Below, in pieces: positions 38,287 to 43,032 of a DNA stretch of 43,032 nt. The stretch is from positions 1 through 43,032 of the forward strand of contig NZ_JQNR01000001.1 in the NCBI RefSeq assembly GCF_000745345.1, read 5' to 3'. The notes under the pieces are model-generated. The model made no database searches, was not told the DNA's origin, and saw only the letters and a program-made list of their open reading frames with translations. Source of the stretch: Actinacidiphila yeochonensis CN732. GTDB lineage: Bacteria > Actinomycetota > Actinomycetes > Streptomycetales > Streptomycetaceae. Both the position numbers and the translations under genes were made by a program. Within the stretch, counting starts at the first letter, position 1, and every line of letters begins with the position of its first letter.

Positions 38287-39027
38287 ATGCCCACGCCCCG
38301 GCACGCTGTCCACCGCCCTCCCAGCCCGCGCGATCCGGTCGACCCCGCCCGGATCGGCCGACGCGTCGTGCGCCGCCGTGCCACCGGCATGACGGCCGAC
38401 GCGCTCGCGGCCGCGCTGGATACCGCGCGGTTCTTCGCCCGGCAGGACTCCCGGCACGAGGACCTGGCCGACGACCCGCGCGGCCGCGCGGAGCTCGCGG
38501 AGTGGGAGCGCCTGGAGCAGCTGCTCGCCGCGGCCGGGCCGGGCGCGGTCTACGACCCGGGCACGGACGACGTCGCGCAGGCGGAGCTGGCGGCCGACGC
38601 CGCGGCCGCCGCCGCACGGGAAGCCGAGCTGCGGGAAGCCGCCCGGGTTGGGGCCCGCGCCGATGAGCTCCAGGCGCTGCGCGAGCTCGGCACCCTGGCA
38701 CAGGCCGAACCCCGGCAGGGCGACGAAGCGGTGCGGGACCTGCTGACCCGCCGCGCCGGCCACTACGTCCAGGCCGACGTCGACGCCTGGTTCGCGCACG
38801 CCCTGGCCTCCCACCGCGGGCACTATGCGGATCCGGCCGCCCGGGAGGCTGCCGCCGATCTCCTGCCGCACCCGGTGCTCACCCACGCCGCGCTGTTGGC
38901 CGCGCTCGCCCGCCTGCAGCCCGGCGCCGACGTCGACCAGCTGGCGTTCGCGGGCCGGCTCGCGAACGCCGACCCGCAGGCCGCCGCCGACCTCGCCGCG
39001 TTCCTCACCAGCCGCGGGCCGGTGTAA
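38287..39027 (+). CDS. Hypothetical protein, 246 aa
   Basis: A helical, Ala/Arg/Asp-rich protein with a basic N-terminus (RIGRRVVRRRATGMTADALA), a central coiled coil (ADAAAAAAREAELREAARVG) and a C-terminal LLPHPVLTHAALLAALARLQ region. The ribosome site is weak. It lies immediately before the TGTAACGC repeat region and could be an accessory of that locus. Family not recognised. Confidence 0.68.
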   Translation: MPTPRHAVHRPPSPRDPVDPARIGRRVVRRRATGMTADALAAALDTARFFARQDSRHEDLADDPRGRAELAEWERLEQLLAAAGPGAVYDPGTDDVAQAELAADAAAAAAREAELREAARVGARADELQALRELGTLAQAEPRQGDEAVRDLLTRRAGHYVQADVDAWFAHALASHRGHYADPAAREAAADLLPHPVLTHAALLAALARLQPGADVDQLAFAGRLANADPQAAADLAAFLTSRGPV

Positions 39028-39284
39028 CGCTGACAGAGCGTAAGCGTGACACCCGCCCGGACGGCCTCCGCAGCGCGTTGCACCCCCAGTCGGACCGTTA
39101 CAGCGACTAAGCCGCAGCTCAAGGCCGGTTCAGTGCTCCGCGAACGGCCTCTTCTCACCGGCCGGGAGGTGTAACGCCCTTCGCGCAGCCGCTCTCAGGG
39201 CCTCTCAAGAGGCCGACCCGAAGAACCTCGGGTCAGAGCGTGACAGTGTCACGCTCACCGAACGTGAGCGGTCCGGGCGTTGCA
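39023..39284. repeat. Repeat and palindrome cluster built on GCGT(G/T)(A/G)CA
   Basis: TGTAACGC at 39023 and 39170, GCGTGACA at 39044 and 39238, TGTCACGC at 39247, GCGTTGCA at 39075 and 39277, and CCGTTACA at 39095 are variants of one 8-mer on both strands. Three perfect palindromes lie side by side: GGCCTCT-ca-AGAGGCC (39199-39214), GACCCGA-N6-TCGGGTC (39215-39234) and GAGCGTGACA-g-TGTCACGCTC (39236-39256). An origin or regulatory array is likely. Confidence 0.7.
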
Positions 39285-39378
39285 CGCGCCAAGCGAGCGT
39301 CACCTCAGCCCGGAGCCTGCCGACCCGTAACCGATTCGGGCCGGGCTCGTTGAGCACCACAGACCCCCCACGATGAAG

Positions 39379-39413
39379 CCCCGGCGCCGTACGCCCCCCA
39401 CGGCGGCCCGGGG
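39379..39413 (+). terminator. Hairpin terminator before the toxin-antitoxin pair
   Basis: CCCCGGCGCCGT (39379-39390) pairs with 39400-39413 with a 2-nt bulge and is followed by TTTCGTG. It closes the repeat cluster downstream of the 246-aa gene. Confidence 0.6.
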
Positions 39414-39533
39414 TTTCGTGCTGAGCACGCCGGCCGGGCCAGGGCCAGCCGTTCCGGCAAGGGCGCCCGGGTGGCCCGCGGGCGCCGCTACCGTGGGCTG
39501 CAAGGCCCGCAACGCCCGCCTACGGAGGCCTCG

Positions 39534-39845
39534 ATGAGCGCACAGCCCGACCACGCCCTTCCTGCGACCGCAGCCCCGGCGCCGACGGCGGCCGCGCAGC
39601 TGCTGGAGGCGCTGCGGGCCGACCGCCGCGCGGTCCGGTGGGTGCCGGCGTTCGAGGCCGACTGGGCACGCGCCCTCGAGGACTCGCGGCACTCCTACAG
39701 CCTCACTCCGCTGCACGACGTGGTCCGCGCATGGCAGGCGCGCGTGGCGGCGGCTCCGGCTGTCGATGCGTTCATCGCCAGCGGGTATGACGACTCCGAC
39801 GGCGTCGCCCTCGAGGACGTCCTGCCGCCGCGGGGCGCCCGGTGA
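39534..39845 (+). CDS. DUF6247-like antitoxin candidate, 103 aa
   Basis: The pattern EALRADRRAVRWVPAFEADW, ALEDSRHSYSLTPLHDVVRA resembles DUF6247 proteins, which usually precede a small RelE-like toxin in actinobacteria. ATG at 39534 is preceded by GGAGG. The next gene starts inside its stop (GTGA), so the two are coupled. Antitoxin function is inferred from the arrangement. Confidence 0.72.
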   Translation: MSAQPDHALPATAAPAPTAAAQLLEALRADRRAVRWVPAFEADWARALEDSRHSYSLTPLHDVVRAWQARVAAAPAVDAFIASGYDDSDGVALEDVLPPRGAR

Positions 39846-40099
39846 GCAGCGTGTGGCCGGCCCGGCTCTCGCCGCAGGCCTCCAAGACCGTCGCGGAACT
39901 GCCCGCCCACGCGGTGGAGATGCTGCGCGACGTCCTGGATATCGCCGGGCGCGACCCGTGGACCTGGCCGCCGATGGACGCCGGCGACGTCGAGGGCGAG
40001 GACGTCCGCGCGGCCGCCGTCGGGCAGCTGACCGCCGTGTACTGGGTCAACCGCGCGCAAGGGCGCCTGTACGTGGTCTCCGTCGTCTGGCTCGGCTGA
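39842..40099 (+). CDS. RelE/ParE-fold toxin candidate, 85 aa
   Basis: The order VWPARLSPQASKTVAELPAH, VEMLRDVLDIAGRDPWTWPP, LTAVYWVNRAQGRLYVVSVV fits a RelE/ParE-type fold: a pair of helices then strands ending in VWL. The GTG start overlaps the upstream stop by 4 bp. Members cleave ribosome-bound mRNA or poison gyrase; which applies is unknown. The pair would stabilise the plasmid. Confidence 0.72.
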   Translation: MSSVWPARLSPQASKTVAELPAHAVEMLRDVLDIAGRDPWTWPPMDAGDVEGEDVRAAAVGQLTAVYWVNRAQGRLYVVSVVWLG

Positions 40100-40135
40100 C
40101 CGGCCACCCCGAGCAGCAGGGCCGAGCCGGACTTC

Positions 40136-40441
40136 TCACGGCCAGGTGGTGAGCGCGTCGACCAGGACGCGCAGCTGCAGCACGACGTCGCCGACCCCCG
40201 GCTCCTGGTCCACGATGTCGGCGGCCGGCGCCAGGACGTCGACCAGCCGCCCGGACCGCACCGTCGGCGGAACCTCCCGCAGAGCAGCGCGCAGCACGTG
40301 CGCGTCCCAGCGGCTGCGCGCGAGGCCTTCGGCGAGCTCCCGCTCCGCCGGGTCCGGCACCCAGGCACCGGACCGGTAGCTCTCCAGCAGCACCGCCGCG
40401 TCCCGGCACAGCGCCTCGCTCAGCGCACTCGTGGTCGTCAC
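40136..40441 (-). CDS. Hypothetical protein, 101 aa
   Basis: GTG at 40441 begins MTTTSALSEALCRDAAVLLE. The rest is helical (AERELAEGLARSRWDAHVLR, VDVLAPAADIVDQEPGVGDV). Only a weak GGTGGTG lies upstream; longer frames upstream run through palindromic DNA and look non-coding. It converges on the toxin gene. Family not recognised. Confidence 0.6.
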   Translation of the reverse strand: MTTTSALSEALCRDAAVLLESYRSGAWVPDPAERELAEGLARSRWDAHVLRAALREVPPTVRSGRLVDVLAPAADIVDQEPGVGDVVLQLRVLVDALTTWP

Positions 40442-41202
40442 GCACCACCAACGACACCCCGGCCACCCACGGCACGGGAAGCAGCAACGGCGAGCAGCAG
40501 CGTGCAGCACGCCGTTGCTGTCCGGGCGCTGCTCCCCGTACTGCTGGGCTCGTTGCTTCGGTTGCTTCGGAGCTCTGGGACATACCGCGACCCGGGCGGC
40601 ACAAGGGTGCTGCTCGTGCAGCAGCCGGCTGCTGCCCTGCGGTTTCCCCTGGAGGGGAACGATGCAACGCCTCTGCGAGGAGGACGCGACGGCGCCGCCC
40701 CACGGAAGCCGCACACGGCCCTGTGAGCGCGTTTGCCGCCCTCCAGGCTCCCGAGCGGCATTCCAGGGGCCGCAACGGCCCCTGCGGGGCGTACAGCGCC
40801 GCTGGCGGGTGCAGCGGGCCGGATGGCGTAGTGGGGCGTTCGAGCGGCGTGCGGTGGGCAGTTCGCCTGTCGCTCGGCTCGCCGCGCAGCGCGCTGCGCT
40901 CTCAGAGGGAAGGAGTGTCTACCTGCAGTTAAGTACCTACAGGTACTAACTACATTGGGGTGCAACGCCGGTCGCCGGCGGCAGCCCCTGGTGACCGATC
41001 AGCAGGAAGCAGCCCGCTCCGGCGGGCAGCACGCCCCCCGCGTCCCAGCTTCGAAGCACGGCCCGGCAGGCAGCGCAGACCCGTTGCACCCTTTCCCACC
41101 TGCGGCGCACGGAAGGGTGCAACGCCCTGGCGCCGGGCATGGCAACGGCGCCGCACCTCGGGAGCGCAGCGCCGTTGGGTCCTGGCCGGGCCGGACGGCC
41201 GG
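40442..41202. repeat. Palindrome-rich non-coding region (origin candidate)
   Basis: About 760 bp without a convincing gene. AGCAACGGCG/CGCCGTTGCT (40483-40492/40510-40519) recurs as CAACGGCGC/GCGCCGTTG (41143-41151/41169-41177). CGTTGCACCCTT/AAGGGTGCAACG (41082-41093/41113-41124) is a perfect 12-bp pair. AGTACCT/AGGTACT (40932-40938/40941-40947) lies in an AT-rich pocket. TGCAACGC occurs at 40663, 40961 and 41118. This resembles an origin or a structured RNA region downstream of two RepL-like genes. Confidence 0.55.
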
Positions 41203-41598
41203 CTACGCGCTGCGCCGGGCGGGCACGGCGGCCAGATGCCGCTGCGGAGCGGGCAGCGCAGGGGCGGGAAGCGCGCCGGCCTGGATGGACTCCGTCGCCT
41301 CGCGCAGCGCCTGGTCCATCTCCTGCTCGCTGGCGTACCCGGCGAAGTACGGGTGGATGAAGTAGCTGCGGTAGCGGCCCTCGGGCCGCAGGATGACGTG
41401 CCGCTCCACCAGCTGGCTCATCGCGATCGACGTGCGGTTCTTGCTCAGCCCCACGCGATCCCGCAGCTCCGCCTGCGAGGCGTTGACCTCGCCGCCGGGC
41501 CGCTGGACCTCCATCATCGCGCTGAGCAGGTCGTAGGACGCCTTGGAGAGCTCCAGGCGGTGCAGCTGAGCGAACCCGAGGGTGGCCTGGATCAGCAT
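41203..41598 (-). CDS. RepL-like winged-helix protein, 131 aa
   Basis: A winged helix (EVNASQAELRDRVGLSKNRT, SIAMSQLVERHVILRPEGRY; about 37-76) is followed by YFIHPYFAGY (79-88), resembling the I-x-P-x-FxG wing of RepL replication initiators. It ends in an Ala/Pro tail. The ATG lies inside the end of the upstream gene (7-bp overlap), so the two are coupled. Replication initiation or control is inferred from fold and partner; a MarR-like regulator is the alternative. Confidence 0.68.
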   Translation of the reverse strand: MLIQATLGFAQLHRLELSKASYDLLSAMMEVQRPGGEVNASQAELRDRVGLSKNRTSIAMSQLVERHVILRPEGRYRSYFIHPYFAGYASEQEMDQALREATESIQAGALPAPALPAPQRHLAAVPARRSA

Positions 41599-42209
41599 GC
41601 TTCCTCCTCCACGTCGTTGTCGCCGAACGCCAGTTGCCGCGTACGCGGCTCCGGAACGGCCGGCCGCGCGAACTCCGGGAAGCTCTCGCTCGCGGCCTGC
41701 TCCAGCGCCCGAACATCTTCCCGCATCTCCGGGTAGTGCTTCCTCAGCGCAGCCCTGACGTCCTGCCGCAGCTGCTCCAGGGCCTCGCGCTGGAGGTCGC
41801 CGTTGCCCTTGAAGCAGATCAGCGGGTTGACCACGATCACCGAGTTCGCCCGGCGCTGGACCATGTGCCAGCTCTCAAGGCTGCCCAGCGCCCGGGTGAC
41901 GTTCGCGCGCTCCACCCCGAGGTGACGGGCGACCTTGATGTGCGTGATCCGCAGCCGGCCCTCCACCTGGCGGCCCATGCAGAACAGCAGCACGGCCGAC
42001 TGGACCGGCGACATGCCGTACCGGGCGATCAGCACCGCCAGGACGTCGGACAGGAAGTCGTTGCTGACCATGCTGTAGCCGCTACGCCCCCACGCATCGT
42101 GCGGCTCGCGGTACCTGTACTCGACACTCGCCGACTTCACCGGCCGGCCGCGTTCCGGCGGCGTGCGGTCCAGAGCTTTGGCGAAGCTGTCCGCCAGCGG
42201 AGACCTCAC
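41592..42209 (-). CDS. RepL-like winged-helix protein, about 205 aa
   Basis: The winged helix is LLFCMGRQVEGRLRITHIKV, ARHLGVERANVTRALGSLES, with the wing NSVIVVNPLICFKGNGDLQ (about 74-140). The VNPxxxFKG wing resembles RepL-type initiators. A C-terminal coiled coil follows (LEQLRQDVRAALRKHYPEMR). The start is uncertain: GTG at 42209 has GGTGAG upstream, the frame stays open to 42461, and ATG at 42071 is a shorter choice. It is encoded just downstream of inverted ACACATCG and direct CAAAACCGCAGGTC repeats and may act on them. Confidence 0.68.
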   Translation of the reverse strand: MRSPLADSFAKALDRTPPERGRPVKSASVEYRYREPHDAWGRSGYSMVSNDFLSDVLAVLIARYGMSPVQSAVLLFCMGRQVEGRLRITHIKVARHLGVERANVTRALGSLESWHMVQRRANSVIVVNPLICFKGNGDLQREALEQLRQDVRAALRKHYPEMREDVRALEQAASESFPEFARPAVPEPRTRQLAFGDNDVEEEAC

Positions 42210-42369
42210 GGGCTCACCGCGGCTGGCCGACTGCCGGTCCCTGCTGGTGGAGCGACTCGCTTCGCCGGGCACCCTGGCTCCTGCTGGTCGATCTTGCGTG
42301 GTCGCCGGAACCCTAGCCGAGATTGTCCCCGCCCACGGGGACCTTTGTCCCTGTCGGCGTGGCCCCCTG

Positions 42370-42547
42370 GTGTCGGCACCGACACATCGGCCCTCGATCC
42401 CCGAGCAGCGCGCACAGACCTGACCAGCGTGAACACAGTTTGTACCTGTTTCCGGGACCAAATGCGGTGCCGCTGTGTCGGAGCGGGCACAAAACCGCAG
42501 GTCGATGTGTCAGGGCCAACACATCGACTCTCGCAAAACCGCAGGTC
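42370..42547. repeat. Direct and inverted repeats upstream of the RepL-like operon
   Basis: GTGTCGG-ca-CCGACAC (42370-42385) runs into ACACATCG (42382-42389). CGATGTGT (42503-42510) and ACACATCG (42519-42526) form an inverted pair. CAAAACCGCAGGTC is directly repeated at 42490-42503 and 42534-42547, bracketing that pair. This is an operator or iteron candidate for the genes it precedes. Confidence 0.65.
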
Positions 42548-43032
42548 AGGGCAGGTTTCCACGCGGCCCCCTTTTATCAGTAAGACGCACGCGCGCGAGG
42601 GCGCAAGCCACAGCCCATCCGGGCGCACCTCGCTTCGCGTGCGGCTGCGTAGGCCAGCTGGCGGTCGTGGACAGCACCAGCGGTCCTGAGTCTCGAGCGG
42701 CTCGGGCCGTGACGAACAAGCGCAAGCAGCGGAGCCAGCCGCCGCGGTGGTTCCGCTGCACGGCCTGGCGGCCGCGCAGCTCCCGTACCTCCGCACGTGA
42801 ATTCCAGGCGTAAGGTCGATCGAGGTCCCGTTCTCCGGCTGAGGCAATTACCAGCCGCAGTAATGGGCTTCGCAATCGAAATTCCCTCAGCGTTATTTCC
42901 CCGAACTGAAACCACGCCTTTGCGGAAGTGTCGGGCCTGGCTTGACGCCATGATGCACCCCGGGCGGGTGTGCTCCGGGGGTGGTGTCTGAGTCCAGAGG
43001 CTAGCCCATCCCGAAGTTTGACACACCGCGCA
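42548..43032. other. Right-edge non-coding stretch
   Basis: I see no convincing gene. The part from about 42.84 to 42.92 kb is AT-richer than the rest and holds an ATTAC...GTAAT inverted repeat (42847-42864). The terminal palindromes of Streptomyces telomeres are not recognisable. Confidence 0.4.

Noticed and set aside
42577..43026. 149-codon ORF on the minus strand at the right edge
   Set aside because: Composition changes along its length, it has no recognisable motif, and several other frames are equally open.
42900..43032. Possible telomere at the right edge
   Set aside because: The stacked GC palindromes of known Streptomyces telomeres are not present in the last bases; the window probably ends inside the replicon.
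1..43032. CRISPR arrays, rRNA and tRNA genes, transposases
   Set aside because: No regularly spaced 25-40 bp repeats, no tRNA cloverleaf or rRNA-like sequence and no transposase motif were seen by eye on either strand. A tRNA scan could still find a divergent case.

Overview
The window is very GC-rich DNA with the codon habits of a high-GC actinomycete. Its gene content points to Streptomyces or a close relative. A Tap/Tpg telomere-capping pair, a second Tpg, TraB- and SpdB-like transfer proteins, ParA, a WhiB-like regulator, an Lsr2-like protein and a replication-relaxation protein together indicate a linear conjugative plasmid, or a plasmid-like chromosome arm. No telomere sequence is recognisable at either edge. 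The left edge cuts a helicase gene and the right edge is non-coding.

Layout. (1) 1-6.1 kb: the 3' part of a DEAH helicase with helicase-associated repeats, a hypothetical gene, a replication-relaxation protein on the minus strand, a repeat-rich non-coding stretch, a small basic protein and a DUF6233 protein. (2) 6.1-25.5 kb: about 30 genes, all on the minus strand and mostly close-packed or overlapping. They are read from a TTGACA-type promoter near 25.55 kb, and internal GC-rich hairpins punctuate many junctions. In transcription order this module holds small membrane or hypothetical transfer genes, a TraB/FtsK-like translocase, an SpdB/DUF2637 protein, an RRQRL-like zinc protein, a RapZ C-terminal-domain protein, a Pycsar-type transmembrane effector, an HExxH-motif protein, a Nudix hydrolase, a GGDEF protein, a WhiB-like regulator, an Lsr2-like protein, an OB-fold-like protein, ParA with a partner, and a MobF relaxase. 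(3) 25.6-28.8 kb, plus strand: a GntR repressor facing the transfer promoter, a helix-turn-helix regulator flanked and invaded by GTATCC operators, and a split RibD-like pair (reductase plus deaminase). (4) 28.8-29.9 kb: a structured leader with hairpins, short ORFs and a DnaA-box match. (5) 29.9-35.6 kb: a large helix-turn-helix/zinc protein (possible replication initiator), then tap, a small gene, tpg and an acidic small gene, closed by a 16-bp-stem terminator. (6) 35.7-43 kb: an endonuclease VII-like protein, a second tpg, a DUF6247-type toxin-antitoxin pair, two RepL-like winged-helix proteins, and three repeat- or palindrome-rich non-coding stretches that are origin candidates.

How it fits together: replication genes and repeats would initiate from an internal origin, and Tap/Tpg would complete the ends. 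ParA and its partner, with the toxin-antitoxin pair, would give stability. GntR would hold the TraB/Spd transfer module off. The least expected part is a run of nucleotide-signalling-type proteins inside the transfer module (RapZ C-terminal domain, Pycsar-type effector, Nudix, GGDEF). It has no recognisable cyclic-mononucleotide cyclase and may be an undescribed signalling or defence circuit.
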